Shown: positions 16,886 to 25,711, counted from the first letter of the stretch. The stretch: 64,000 nucleotides of DNA from Dankookia rubra (GCF_004355005.1 NZ_SMSJ01000016.1:50486-114485), one strand, 5' to 3'. Notes: generated from the sequence alone by a model not told the origin. Numbers and translations: made by a program.

Positions 16886-16951
16886 GCGCGACCCCATTGC
16901 GCGTGCGCTCCGGGCCGCATTACCTCTGCGGCCAAGAAGGGAGCCAGATGC

Positions 16952-17773
16952 ATGTCCGCAACCCACGCCCCGGCGGGGAACAATGAGGCGATGGTGCTGC
17001 GCCGGGACGAGGGCCCGGTCGCCATCCTGACGCTGAACCGCCCCGCGGCCCGCAACAGCCTCTCCCGCGCCATGCTCGCCGCCTTGCAGGCGGCGCTCGA
17101 CGGCGTTGGCGCCGAGGATGCCATCCGCTGCGTCGTCATCACGGCGGAAGGCCCCGCCTTCTCCGCCGGCCACGACATGAAGGAGATCACCGCGCGCCGC
17201 ACCGACCCCGATGCCGGCCGCGCCTTCTTCGAAGCCACCATGGCGGAATGCGCCGGCGTCATGCAGGCGGTGGTCACCCTGCCTCAGCCGGTCGTCGCCG
17301 CGGTCGAGGGCGTCGCCACCGCCGCCGGGTGCCAGCTCGCCGCGAGTTGCGACCTGCTGGTCGCGGCGGAAGGGGCGAAGTTCTGCACCCCCGGCGTCGA
17401 TATCGGCCTGTTCTGCACGACCCCGGGCGTCGCCCTCGCCCGCGCGGTGCCGCGCAAGGCGGCAATGGAGATGCTGCTGCTGGGCGAGATGATCCCGGCC
17501 GCCGAGGCGCACCGCATGGGGCTGGTGAACCGCGTGGTCCCGTCCGGCCAGGCGCTGCCGGAGGCCCTGGCCCTGGCGCAGCGGATCGCGGCGCGGTCGG
17601 CGGTCGCGCTGCGCCTCGGCAAGCGCGGCTTCAACGCCCAGGCAGCATTGCCGCTGGCCGAGGCCTATGCCGCAGCCGGTACGGTCATGGTAGAGAACCT
17701 GCTGGCCGAGGATGCCGCCGAGGGGATCGGCGCCTTTCTCGGCAAGCGCACGCCGGAATGGCGGCATCGGTAG
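16952..17773 (+). CDS. Enoyl-CoA hydratase-like protein, ECHDC3 type, catalytic glutamate replaced
   Basis: A 273-residue crotonase-fold protein. The oxyanion loop SAGHDMKE (71-78) is present. The usual catalytic glutamate of the second motif is Gln128 (TAAGCQLAASCDL). The block FCTPGVDIGLFCTTPG and the run ALARAVPRKAAMEMLLLGE match the ECHDC3 branch, whose hydratase activity is doubtful. A ribosome site AAGGGAG precedes the ATG. The gene lies 10 bp upstream of an AMP-dependent acyl-CoA ligase gene, so it probably acts on a CoA ester, though perhaps not as a standard hydratase. Confidence 0.87.
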   Translation: MSATHAPAGNNEAMVLRRDEGPVAILTLNRPAARNSLSRAMLAALQAALDGVGAEDAIRCVVITAEGPAFSAGHDMKEITARRTDPDAGRAFFEATMAECAGVMQAVVTLPQPVVAAVEGVATAAGCQLAASCDLLVAAEGAKFCTPGVDIGLFCTTPGVALARAVPRKAAMEMLLLGEMIPAAEAHRMGLVNRVVPSGQALPEALALAQRIAARSAVALRLGKRGFNAQAALPLAEAYAAAGTVMVENLLAEDAAEGIGAFLGKRTPEWRHR

Positions 17774-17783
17774 GAACGACGAC

Positions 17784-19418
17784 ATGGCCGCGCAGGACTA
17801 CGAGACCGGGCTCGCCCGCAACCCCGCCAATCACCAGCCGCTGACGCCGCTGCTGTTCCTTGAGCGTGCGGCGGCGGTCTTCCCGGACCACGTCGCGGTC
17901 ATCCATGGTGCGCTGCGCCGGCCCTACCGCGAGTTGCGCGACCGCTGCGTGCGGCTCGCCTCGGCCTTGGCGGCGCAGGGCATCGGCCGCGGCGAGACGG
18001 TGGCGGCGCTGCTGCCGAACACGCCGGAGATGCTGGAATGCCATTACGGCGTGCCGATGGCCGGCGCCGTGCTGAACACGCTGAACACCCGGCTCGATGC
18101 CGCGACCATCGCCTATATACTCGATCATGGCGAGGCGAAGGCGATCCTGGTCGACCGCGAATTCATCCCGCTGCTCCGCCTCGCGCTCACCCAATGCAAG
18201 GCGCAGCCGCTGGTGATCGAGGTCGCCGATCCGGAAGCCGGCGAGGCGGCCAACGCCAATACCATGGGCGGCCACGACTACGAGGCGATGCTCGCCGCAG
18301 CCGATTCGGCCTTCGCCTGGCGCATGCCGCAGGATGAATGGGACGCCATCGCGCTCAACTACACCTCCGGCACCACCGGCAAGCCGAAGGGCGTGGTCTA
18401 TCACCATCGCGGCGCGCAGCTGCTGGCGACCGGCAACGTGCTCTCGGCCAGCATGGCGCGGCATCCGGTCTATCTCTGGACCCTGCCGATGTTCCATTGC
18501 AACGGCTGGTGTTTTCCCTGGACCGTCACCGCCGTCGCCGGCACGCATGTCTGCCTACGCGCGGTGCGCGGCGCCGCGATGTGGGCGCTGATGGCCGAAC
18601 ACGGCGTGACCCATATGTGCGGCGCGCCGATCGTCATGTCGGCATTGCTGGACACGCCGGCGGCGCAGAAGCGGGACCTGCCGCACCAGGTGCAGTTCGT
18701 CGTCGCCGGCGCGCCGCCGCCGGAAGCGGTGCTGGCCGCGATGCGCAGCGCCGGATTCGCGGTGCTGCACGTATATGGCCTGACCGAATGCTACGGCCCT
18801 TCGGTGGTCAACGAATGGAACGTCGCCTGGAACGCCCTGCCCGCGCCGGAGCAGGCCAGGCTGATGGCCCGCCAGGGCGTCCGCTACCAGGCGCTGGAGG
18901 CGCTCGACGTCCGCGACCCCGACACCCTGCAGCCCGTGCCGCCCGACGGCACGACGATGGGCGAGGTCATGATGCGCGGCAACGTCGTGATGAAAGGATA
19001 CCTGAAGGACGCCAAGGCGACCGAGGCCGCCTTCGCCGGCGGCTGGTTCCACACCGGCGACCTCGCGGTGAAGTATCCGGACGGCTACATCCAGCTGAAG
19101 GACCGCTCCAAGGACATCATCATCTCGGGCGGCGAGAACATTTCCTCGATCGAGGTCGAGGACGCACTCTACAAGCATCCGGCGGTGATGCTGGCGGCGG
19201 TGGTCGCCAAGCCGGACGAGAAGTGGGGCGAGGTTCCCTGCGCCTTCGTCGAGCTGAAGCCGGAGGCGAGCGCCACTGAGGCCGAGCTGATTGCCCATTG
19301 CCGGCAGCACATGGCGCCCTTCAAGGCACCGAAGCAGGTCATCTTTGCCGAGCTGCCGCGGACCAGCACGGGCAAGCTCCAGAAGCACATGCTGCGGAGC
19401 CAGGTGCGCGGGGGCTGA
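17784..19418 (+). CDS. AMP-dependent acyl-CoA synthetase/ligase
   Basis: A 544-residue adenylate-forming enzyme that activates a carboxylic acid to its CoA ester via an acyl-AMP. Motifs: the P-loop-like YTSGTTGKPKGVVYHH near residues 190-205, VYGLTECYGPS near 330, FHTGDLAVKYPDGYIQLKDR near 420, the hinge DRSKDIIISGGENIS and the C-terminal lysine in PRTSTGKLQKH. It resembles medium-chain or short-branched acyl-CoA synthetases by eye. It overlaps no gene and follows the ECHDC3-like gene by 10 bp. The start at 17784 is chosen over an upstream one that would lie inside the hydratase gene. Confidence 0.88.
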   Translation: MAAQDYETGLARNPANHQPLTPLLFLERAAAVFPDHVAVIHGALRRPYRELRDRCVRLASALAAQGIGRGETVAALLPNTPEMLECHYGVPMAGAVLNTLNTRLDAATIAYILDHGEAKAILVDREFIPLLRLALTQCKAQPLVIEVADPEAGEAANANTMGGHDYEAMLAAADSAFAWRMPQDEWDAIALNYTSGTTGKPKGVVYHHRGAQLLATGNVLSASMARHPVYLWTLPMFHCNGWCFPWTVTAVAGTHVCLRAVRGAAMWALMAEHGVTHMCGAPIVMSALLDTPAAQKRDLPHQVQFVVAGAPPPEAVLAAMRSAGFAVLHVYGLTECYGPSVVNEWNVAWNALPAPEQARLMARQGVRYQALEALDVRDPDTLQPVPPDGTTMGEVMMRGNVVMKGYLKDAKATEAAFAGGWFHTGDLAVKYPDGYIQLKDRSKDIIISGGENISSIEVEDALYKHPAVMLAAVVAKPDEKWGEVPCAFVELKPEASATEAELIAHCRQHMAPFKAPKQVIFAELPRTSTGKLQKHMLRSQVRGG

Positions 19419-19426
19419 AAGCCCCC
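19410..19426 (+). terminator. Terminator-like hairpin over the ligase stop codon
   Basis: GGGGGCT and AGCCCCC pair perfectly around GAA, enclosing the TGA stop. A second GGGGGCT at 19446-19452 can pair with the same AGCCCCC arm as an alternative stem. No T-run is present. It separates the ligase message from the tRNA gene. Confidence 0.5.
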
Positions 19427-19487
19427 AACCGCAAATCCCGATCAGGGGGCTGGCGGCCCGCCTGCCGCGATGCTATCCCGCCGGCGT

Positions 19488-19564
19488 CGGAGCGTGGCGC
19501 AGTCTGGTAGCGCACTTGTCTGGGGGACAAGGGGTCGTGGGTTCGAATCCCGCCGCTCCGACCA
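19488..19564 (+). tRNA. tRNA-Pro (anticodon GGG)
   Basis: The 77-base cloverleaf has acceptor arms CGGAGCG and CGCTCCG, D-arm GCGCAGTCTGGTAGCGC, anticodon stem CTTGT/ACAAG with loop CTGGGGG (anticodon GGG, reading CCC and CCU), and T-loop GTTCGAATC. The 3' CCA is encoded in the gene. Confidence 0.97.
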
Positions 19565-19633
19565 TCTGTTTCGCCCGGCCGGTTCGGCTTGCTGTCTGCA
19601 AAGCAGTTGTGCGCCTGCCGGCGGTTCCGCCCT

Positions 19634-20086
19634 TCAGCGGCTCGTCCGCTGCCCCCCGCGCCATTCCTCCACCAGCTTTCGCTCTTCCACCAGGTCACGC
19701 TGCAGGTCGCGGAGCGTCCGCTCGCGCTCGGCAAGCCGGCGCTCGACAGCCTCGAGATCCGGCCGCCGCTCCGACGGCGTTGCCACCGGCGCGGACATCG
19801 GGGCCGCCGCCACGGCGGGCTCCCGCCGCGGGGCGGCAGTGCGGCGAACCGGGCGCGGCCTTGGCATGGGCGGCGGGGTCCAGGCCGGCGCAGCGACGGC
19901 GGCACGCCCGGGCAGGAAGCCGATATCCGGCTGTAGTTCCGGGGCACCGCGTCGCAGCCGGTCGAAATCCGCCATGGCCTGGCTGACGATGTCGCCACCC
20001 GGCCCGGTCTGCAACGGCCAGAGCTGTGCCCGTGCCTCCCCCGCCGTCAGCAGCCCCAGGGCGAGCAGCGTGCCGGCCCGGATCAT
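19634..20086 (-). CDS. Hypothetical exported Pro-rich coiled-coil protein coupled to a sensor kinase
   Basis: A 150-residue protein with no family recognised. Residues 1-20 are a signal peptide (RAGTLLALGLLTAGEARAQ). The middle (about 45-105) is rich in proline, alanine and arginine. The last 45 residues (LEAVERRLAERERTLRDL and on) form a charged coiled coil. Its ATG overlaps the stop of the upstream histidine kinase gene by four bases, so it is the third gene of the two-component operon. A periplasmic accessory acting on the kinase sensor domain is possible, but nothing in the sequence proves it. Confidence 0.7.
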   Translation of the reverse strand: MIRAGTLLALGLLTAGEARAQLWPLQTGPGGDIVSQAMADFDRLRRGAPELQPDIGFLPGRAAVAAPAWTPPPMPRPRPVRRTAAPRREPAVAAAPMSAPVATPSERRPDLEAVERRLAERERTLRDLQRDLVEERKLVEEWRGGQRTSR

Positions 20087-21462
20087 GCCGTCACCGCCGG
20101 CATCTCGAGCGTCACCCGCAGCCCTGGCCCGGCCTCGCCCAATGTCAGCGCCATGCCGTGCAGGTCGGCGACCGCCTTGACCAGGGCGAGCCCCAGGCCG
20201 GTCCCGGGGGTTGCCCGCGCAGCATCCAGCCGGTGGAAGCGGCGCAGCACCGCCTCGCGTGCCTCCGCCGGAATGCCAGGCCCGTCATCTGCCACTGTCA
20301 GCACCACACCACCTGCCGGCCGCGCCGTGAGCTGGACGTCGATCCGACCGCCGGAGCGTCCGTGCTTCACCGCATTGTCCAGGATATTGGACAGCATCTG
20401 CGTTACCAAATCCCTGTCGCCCAGGATCGATAGTCCTGGCGGCACGTTCACCTGAAGCGTCTGGCGCCGAGCCTCGGCCGAGGGCGCATGCACCTCCGTC
20501 ACGGCTTCGACCACGGCGGAAAGGTCGAAGGGGACGAAGGCGGCGCGGCGGGCGCCACTCTCGGCCTGGGCGATCCGCAGCAGGGCGGCGAAGACGTCCA
20601 GCATCTGTTCCGCGTCGTGGATCGCGCCCTCGGTCGTGGCGCGCCAGGCAGCATCGCCTTCCGCCGTCCGCAAGGCTGATTCCAGCCGCTGCCGCAGCCG
20701 ACTGAGTGGCGTCCTCAGGTCGTGCGCGATATCATCGGTTACCTGCCGCAGCGCCTGCATCAACCCCTGCACCCGGTCGAGCGTGGTGTTGATCCGCCGC
20801 GCCAGCCGGTCGAATTCGTCGCCGCCGTGCCGCACCGGCAGGCGGTGGCCGATCTCCCCGGCCTCCACGCGGGCCAGCGCCGCGGCCATGGCGCTGGCCC
20901 GCCGCGTCACGCCGCGCCCGATCAGCAGCCCGCCGCCGAGGCCGAGCAGCAGCGCCGTCCCGCCGACCCAGCCCGCGGCCGAGAGCAGGAAGCCCTCCAG
21001 CTGCCGCACCGGCGCCAGGTCCCGACCCACCACCAGGAAGCCGCCGCCCGGCAGCGCGGTGCCGAGCGCCAGCAGCGCGGTGTCCACCCCGGCGCCGGAC
21101 ACCTGCAATCGCTCCCAGCCCGGCGCCTGGGGCGTGGTGGCGAGGTTGCCGGCCAGCCTGCGGCCATCCGGCGCCGCCAGCAGGAAATATTGGGTGCCGC
21201 TGCGGTCGGCCGCCATCCGCGCCTCGATAGACAGTGCGACGGAGGCCGGCCCGCCGAGCCGCACGGCCTGGACCAGCACCGCCGAATCGCGCTCGACCTC
21301 CTGCGCCAGCTGGCGCAGGGCGAAGCCGGTGGTCGCCCACCAGGCGACGCCCGAAAGCGCCAGCGTCCCCAGCAGCGTCAGCACCAGATGCAGCAGGGTG
21401 ATGCGGAAGGCGGTGCTCCCCCACCAGCGCGGCCGGTCACCGGCGGGATCAGTCGGGGGCAC
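20083..21462 (-). CDS. Two-component sensor histidine kinase
   Basis: The 459-residue membrane kinase has a first transmembrane helix at about 19-42, a periplasmic sensor of ~110 residues, a second helix at about 160-183, a HAMP linker (RRASAMAAALARVEAGEIG), the H-box with His247 (DDIAHDLRTPLSRL), and ATPase boxes N (SNILDNAVKHG), G1 (DDGPGIP) and G2 (GTGLGLALVKAV). It autophosphorylates and passes phosphate to the response regulator whose gene overlaps its start by 14 bp. The start codon is GTG at 21462. The stimulus is unknown; the divergent DegP-type protease suggests envelope stress. Confidence 0.9.
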   Translation of the reverse strand: MPPTDPAGDRPRWWGSTAFRITLLHLVLTLLGTLALSGVAWWATTGFALRQLAQEVERDSAVLVQAVRLGGPASVALSIEARMAADRSGTQYFLLAAPDGRRLAGNLATTPQAPGWERLQVSGAGVDTALLALGTALPGGGFLVVGRDLAPVRQLEGFLLSAAGWVGGTALLLGLGGGLLIGRGVTRRASAMAAALARVEAGEIGHRLPVRHGGDEFDRLARRINTTLDRVQGLMQALRQVTDDIAHDLRTPLSRLRQRLESALRTAEGDAAWRATTEGAIHDAEQMLDVFAALLRIAQAESGARRAAFVPFDLSAVVEAVTEVHAPSAEARRQTLQVNVPPGLSILGDRDLVTQMLSNILDNAVKHGRSGGRIDVQLTARPAGGVVLTVADDGPGIPAEAREAVLRRFHRLDAARATPGTGLGLALVKAVADLHGMALTLGEAGPGLRVTLEMPAVTA

Positions 21463-22126
21463 GGAGGCAGTAGCCGGCGCCGCGCATGGTATGGATCAGC
21501 GGCGGCGCGCCCTCGCGGTCCAGCTTGGCGCGGAGGCGGCTGATATGCGTCTCCACCACGCTGGTCTTGGGGTCGAAATGGAAATCCCAGACGGCTTCCA
21601 GCAGCATGGTCCGCGTCACCACCTGGCCGGTGCGACGCATCAGGTATTCCAGCAGGCGGAATTCGCGCGGCTGCAGCTCGATCCGCTGGCCGGCGCGGGT
21701 GACGCTGCGCTTCAGCAGGTCCATCTCGAGGTCGGCGACGCGCAGCACCGTCACCTCGGCGCTCATGGGCGGCCGCCGCGCCAGGGCGTTCAGCCGCGCC
21801 AGCAGCTCGGCGAAGGCGAAGGGCTTGCCGAGGTAGTCGTCGGCGCCGGCCTCCAGCCCCTCGACCCGGTCGCCGACCCCGGCGCGGGCGGTCAGGAACA
21901 GCGCCGGCGTCCGCACCCCGGCCGCCCGCAGCGCCCGCACCAGCCCGAGCCCGTCGAGCTTCGGCAGCATCCGGTCCACCACCAGCACGTCGTAGGTGCC
22001 GTCGCTGGCCAGGAACAGGCCTTCCCGCCCGTCCGCGGCGCGGTCCACCGTGTGCCCGGCCTCCGTCAGGCCGCGTGCGACATAGTCGGCGGTTTCCGCA
22101 TCATCCTCGACGACCAGGATCTTCAA
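21449..22126 (-). CDS. OmpR/PhoB-family response regulator
   Basis: The product of about 225 residues has a receiver domain (acidic pair EDD at 7-9, phospho-acceptor Asp51 in VVDRMLP, conserved lysine in LGKPFAF) and a winged-helix DNA-binding domain (LQPREFRLLEYLMRR, then VVETHISRLRAKLD). The start is a TTG at 22126 because GGGAGGG lies just upstream and no ATG fits the receiver N-terminus. It is the first gene of the operon with the kinase and a small exported protein. A palindrome in the divergent promoter region is a likely binding site. Confidence 0.9.
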   Translation of the reverse strand: MKILVVEDDAETADYVARGLTEAGHTVDRAADGREGLFLASDGTYDVLVVDRMLPKLDGLGLVRALRAAGVRTPALFLTARAGVGDRVEGLEAGADDYLGKPFAFAELLARLNALARRPPMSAEVTVLRVADLEMDLLKRSVTRAGQRIELQPREFRLLEYLMRRTGQVVTRTMLLEAVWDFHFDPKTSVVETHISRLRAKLDREGAPPLIHTMRGAGYCLRAPD

Positions 22127-22182
22127 CGCGCCCTCCCGGCTCCGGCCCCGGATTGATGTAGCGCGAAGCGGCGGCAGCGGTC

Positions 22183-22200
22183 CCATACGGATCGGTATGG
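22183..22200. promoter_or_regulatory. Palindrome between the response regulator and the DegP-type gene
   Basis: CCATAC (22183-22188) and GTATGG (22195-22200) are perfect arms around GGATCG in the 156-bp divergent gap. It is a good candidate operator for the response regulator, controlling itself and the protease. Confidence 0.5.
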
Positions 22201-22282
22201 TTCGGGCGAGGCTGCGGGCAACTGGCGGGTGGCCTGATGGCGCCATGCCGCCCGACCGGGTGGCCTTTCCACGGAGGATCGC

Positions 22283-23737
22283 ATGCCCACCCCGAATCGC
22301 CGCATCCGCACCCTGGCCGCCGGTGCGCTGGCGCTGGCCCTCGGCACCACCGCGCTGACCCCCTTCGTCCTGCCGGCCGATGCCCAGACCGCGACGGGCA
22401 CCGCCATCGCCCTGCCCCGCCCGGCCGGCCCCGACTTCGCCGACCTCGCCGCCCGGGTCGGCCCGGCCGTGGTCCGCGTGACGGTCACCGGCCATGCCGA
22501 GGCGCAGCAGGTCGCCGACCTGCCGCCCGAGCTGCGCGGCACGCCCTTCGAGCGGTTCTTCCAGCAGCAGCAGCGCCCAGGGGCCAACCAGGGCGCCAAG
22601 CCCCGCCGCACCATGGGCCAGGGCAGCGGCTTCATCATCGACCGCGCCGGCTACGTGGTGACCAACAACCACGTGGTGGGCGAGGCCGATACGGTGAAGG
22701 TCGAGCTGGCGGATGGCCGCGAGCTGCCGGCCAAGGTGGTCGGCACCGACCCGAAGACCGACATCGCCCTGCTGAAGATCGACGCCGGCGGCGACCTGCC
22801 GACGGTGAAGTTCGGCGACAGCGACCACCTGCGCGTCGGCGAATGGGTGCTGGCCATGGGCAACCCCTTCGGCCTCGGCGGCACCGCGACCTCAGGCATC
22901 GTCTCGGCGCGCGGCCGGCAGATCGGCGCGGGCCCCTATGACGACTTCATCCAGACCGACGCCTCGATCAACCCCGGCAATTCCGGCGGCCCGCTGTTCA
23001 ACACCGCGGGCGAAGTGGTCGGCGTGAACACGGCGATCTTCTCGCCCTCCGGCGGCAATATCGGCATCGGCTTCGCGGTGCCTTCGGCGCTGGTGCAGGG
23101 CGTGGTGGCGCAGCTGCAGCAGAACGGCCGGGTGGAGCGCGGCTGGCTCGGTGTCTCCATGCAGAAGCTGGACAACGAGCTCGCTGGCGCGCTGTCGATC
23201 AAGGATGCCAAGGGCACGCTGATCGGCGGCGTCGAGAAGGACGGACCGGCCGCCAAGGCCGGGGTGCAGCCGGGCGACGTGGTCACGGCAGTGGGCGACC
23301 GGCCGGTGGCGCAGCCGCGTGACCTGGCGGAAGCCGTGGCCGCGGTGAAGCCGGGCGGCAGCGTCACCCTGCACCTGCTGCGCGACGGCAAGCCGATCGA
23401 GCAGAAGGTCACCCTCGGCCAGGCGCCGGATACGCGGGAGGCACGGGCGACCGGCGAGGAGCGGCAGGCCCAGGGCAATCTAGGCCTGGCTCTGGCCCCG
23501 AACCGCGGCGGCGAGGGTGCCGTCATCGCCGAGGTGCGGCCGGACAGCGCCGCCGCCAACCAAGGGCTGCAGACAGGGGATGTTATCCTCCGCGCCGGCG
23601 ACCGGACGGTGAAGGGCCCGCGCGACGTGGTCGAGGCAGTCGGCGCGGCGCGGAAGGACGGCAAGGCGGCCATCGCGCTGCAGGTGGAGCGTGACGGTGG
23701 CCGGGCCTTCCTCGCCCTTCCGCTGAAGGCGTCCTGA
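22283..23737 (+). CDS. DegP/HtrA-type periplasmic serine protease with two PDZ domains
   Basis: The 484-residue protein has a signal peptide (about 1-34, cut near PADAQ) and a trypsin-like domain with the full triad: His130 (VVTNNHVV), Asp160 (DPKTDIALL) and Ser234 (GNSGGPLF). PDZ1 runs at about 285-380 (RGWLGVSMQKLD) and PDZ2 from about 395 to the end. This is the DegP/MucD class that degrades or refolds damaged envelope proteins. A divergent two-component operon with a palindrome in the shared promoter suggests stress-induced expression. A strong terminator follows. Confidence 0.93.
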   Translation: MPTPNRRIRTLAAGALALALGTTALTPFVLPADAQTATGTAIALPRPAGPDFADLAARVGPAVVRVTVTGHAEAQQVADLPPELRGTPFERFFQQQQRPGANQGAKPRRTMGQGSGFIIDRAGYVVTNNHVVGEADTVKVELADGRELPAKVVGTDPKTDIALLKIDAGGDLPTVKFGDSDHLRVGEWVLAMGNPFGLGGTATSGIVSARGRQIGAGPYDDFIQTDASINPGNSGGPLFNTAGEVVGVNTAIFSPSGGNIGIGFAVPSALVQGVVAQLQQNGRVERGWLGVSMQKLDNELAGALSIKDAKGTLIGGVEKDGPAAKAGVQPGDVVTAVGDRPVAQPRDLAEAVAAVKPGGSVTLHLLRDGKPIEQKVTLGQAPDTREARATGEERQAQGNLGLALAPNRGGEGAVIAEVRPDSAAANQGLQTGDVILRAGDRTVKGPRDVVEAVGAARKDGKAAIALQVERDGGRAFLALPLKAS

Positions 23738-23743
23738 CCAACC

Positions 23744-23778
23744 GGCCGGGGGGGGACGGCTGCGGCCGTCCCCCGGCC
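23744..23778. terminator. Bidirectional terminator between convergent genes
   Basis: GGGGGACGGC (23751-23760) pairs with GCCGTCCCCC (23765-23774) around TGCG, extended by GGCC/GGCC with a small bulge. It lies between the protease (+) and the lipoprotein hydrolase (-), 7 bp after the protease stop, so it can serve both strands. Confidence 0.7.
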
Positions 23779-23788
23779 CCGCGCCGCG

Positions 23789-24799
23789 TCAGCGGCGCGC
23801 ATCGCCCTCCGCCGCCAGCCATGCCTCCGCGGCCTGGTCGGCGCCGGAGGGCAGCGGCGCGCCTGGCTGGTCCAGCCAGGCGAGGATGTCGCCGATCACC
23901 ACGGCCCGGCCACGGTCGCGCAGCAGCAGGTGGTGCCCCTCGCGGTAATAGGCGACCCGGCGGTCCGGGCTGGCGGGCATGGTCGCCAGCAGCCGCCGCA
24001 GCGGGTCGGGCGGCACGATGCGGTCCTTCGCCCCGTACAGCACCAGGGCCCGCGGGGCGAAGCGGGTCGCCGCATCCAGCGCCTGGTCCATCAGGTCGAC
24101 CAGCCCATAGACCAGGTCGACGCGGAACTCCTTCGCGGTCAGCGGGTCGCGCGACCAGCGGCGCATGGCGTCCTCGTTGTCCGAGGGCGAGAAGCCCGGC
24201 GCCGCGCCGCTGAAGCCGACCGCGGGGATCAGCCGGGAGGCGATCTCGAGCGCCGTTCGAGAGACCTCGCCCATGCTCGCACGGCCGCGCACGCCGGGGG
24301 CTGAGAGGATATAGCCGACGACCGGCAGCGCCGGGTGGCGGGTGGCCAGGACGAGCGCGACGGCGGCGCCCATGCTCTCGCCCAGGACAAAGACCGGGAC
24401 GCCGGGATGCCGGGCCGCGAGCAGCGCGACGACGGCGGTGCAGTCGGCCACCAGCGTCGGGACCCCGGGCCAGAGTCCGCGGTTGGGCGCCGCCCCGAAG
24501 CCCCGCTGGTCATAGGCATAAAGGGCCACGCCATGGCTGGTGAAGGCCGGGGCCGGAATGTCGAAGGCGTTGCGCGAATAGTCGCCGAAGCCGTGCAGGC
24601 CGAGGATGACGAAGCGGGGCGCCCTCTCTGGCAACCATGCGGAATAGGGCAGTTCCCTGCCGTCCGACATAGTGAAGCTTCGCGTCGACAGGACAGGACT
24701 GCCGACTTCCGGGCCGGCGGGCATGACCACCGGCACGCAGCCGCCCAAAAGCAGGGACGAGGCCGTGGCCGCGCCGGCAAGGACCTGCCGCCGCCTCAT
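23789..24799 (-). CDS. Lipoprotein alpha/beta hydrolase (monoacylglycerol lipase-like)
   Basis: The 336-residue protein starts MRRRQVLAGAATASSLLLGGC: a twin-arginine-like motif and a lipobox ending in Cys21, so it is probably lipid-anchored. The hydrolase part shows the oxyanion motif LGLHGFGDYS, nucleophile elbow LGESMGAA, an acid in YGAKDRIVPPD and the catalytic histidine in REGHHLLLRD. The spacing fits the monoacylglycerol lipase/lysophospholipase group. The chosen start gives the signal; the frame remains open upstream without recognisable sequence. Substrate is not known. Confidence 0.87.
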   Translation of the reverse strand: MRRRQVLAGAATASSLLLGGCVPVVMPAGPEVGSPVLSTRSFTMSDGRELPYSAWLPERAPRFVILGLHGFGDYSRNAFDIPAPAFTSHGVALYAYDQRGFGAAPNRGLWPGVPTLVADCTAVVALLAARHPGVPVFVLGESMGAAVALVLATRHPALPVVGYILSAPGVRGRASMGEVSRTALEIASRLIPAVGFSGAAPGFSPSDNEDAMRRWSRDPLTAKEFRVDLVYGLVDLMDQALDAATRFAPRALVLYGAKDRIVPPDPLRRLLATMPASPDRRVAYYREGHHLLLRDRGRAVVIGDILAWLDQPGAPLPSGADQAAEAWLAAEGDARR

Positions 24800-24998
24800 C
24801 GGCGATCCGCCAGGGCAAGGCGGCCCGGCTGCGTTGCCCGCCCGCGGCCATCGCCGGCCGTCCCTGGAGCGGCCGCGGCGCTGGCCCGACCCGTCGGGAC
24901 CGGCCGTCGCCCGGCACGCATCCCAGGCACCGGGCGGTGCCCCGGCGCAGGCATGGCGCCGGCCATGTCGCAGGTCACCGAGACCATCGCGCGGCCGA

Positions 24999-25118
24999 TC
25001 ATTCCGTCCGACGGTGCTCCGGGGCCGCCATCCGCGGCGGCGCGCCGGCAGTCGCGCTGCCCGTCGCCCCGGCAGGCCTCGGCGCCAGCGCGGCACCGGC
25101 AGCCGCTCGCCAGATCAT
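24999..25118 (-). CDS. Possible short protein downstream of the RutE-like gene
   Basis: A 39-codon frame (MIWRAAAGAALAPRPAG) begins 11 bp after the RutE-like stop, with TGAGGAG overlapping that stop as a plausible ribosome site. It is alanine/proline-rich and has no recognisable family. GC-rich DNA often opens such frames by chance. The rest of the 24800-25129 gap holds nothing else I can support on either strand. Confidence 0.2.
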   Translation of the reverse strand: MIWRAAAGAALAPRPAGATGSATAGAPPRMAAPEHRRTE

Positions 25119-25129
25119 GGCAGGGCTCC

Positions 25130-25711
25130 TCAGGCGATGCTGCAGGCTTCCTCGAAGGGCAGCCGCGGCAGCTTGCCGAAGACGCCGCTGGGATCGCCAT
25201 GGCCGAGGTTGCAGAGGAAATTCGACTTCACCGTGGTGCCGGCGAAGAAGGCCTCGTCCACCTTGGCTTTCTCGAAGCCGGACATGGCGCCGACGTCGAG
25301 CCCGACGGCGCGGGCCGCCAGCATCAGGTAGGCGCCCTGCAGGGTGCCGTTGCGGAAGGCGGTCTCCTCGGCCAGAGCCGGGCTGCTGGTGAACCAGGAC
25401 CGGGCATCGGCATGCGGAAAGAGCGTCGGCAGCTTCTCGTAGAACATGGTGTCGATGCCGATGATCACCGTCACCGGCGCCGACATGGTCTTCTCCAGGT
25501 TGCCGGAGGAAAGCGCCGGCCGCAGTCTCTCCTTGCCCTCGGGCGTGGTGACGAAGACGAAGCGGGCGGGCGAGCAGTTGGCGGAGGTCGGGCCCATCTT
25601 CAGGATGTCGTAGAGTTGGCGCAGCTCCGCCTCGCTCACCGGCTCCGGCTTCCACTTGTTGTGGGTGCGCGCGGTGAGGAACAATGCGTCGATGGCGGCC
25701 TGGTCGATCAT
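25130..25711 (-). CDS. RutE/malonic semialdehyde reductase-like nitroreductase
   Basis: The 193-residue flavoprotein family member starts [18 protein letters not shown] and shows [21 protein letters not shown] and [15 protein letters not shown], all characteristic of the RutE/HadB subgroup of nitroreductases. RutE reduces malonic semialdehyde to 3-hydroxypropionate in pyrimidine breakdown; family members elsewhere reduce other carbonyl or nitro groups with FMN. The inner ATG at 25711 is chosen because GGAG lies 6 bases upstream. No other rut genes are adjacent, so the pathway role is uncertain, though a ring-opening amidohydrolase lies further along at 57904. Confidence 0.85.
   Translation of the reverse strand: MIDQAAIDALFLTARTHNKWKPEPVSEAELRQLYDILKMGPTSANCSPARFVFVTTPEGKERLRPALSSGNLEKTMSAPVTVIIGIDTMFYEKLPTLFPHADARSWFTSSPALAEETAFRNGTLQGAYLMLAARAVGLDVGAMSGFEKAKVDEAFFAGTTVKSNFLCNLGHGDPSGVFGKLPRLPFEEACSIA

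Noticed and set aside
15437-17785. A 782-codon minus-strand frame
   Set aside because: It is antisense to the serine hydrolase and ECHDC3-like genes, and shows no domain.
19488-19660. Integrated element at the tRNA-Pro gene
   Set aside because: No integrase gene and no repeat of the tRNA 3' end were seen downstream; the next genes are ordinary two-component genes.
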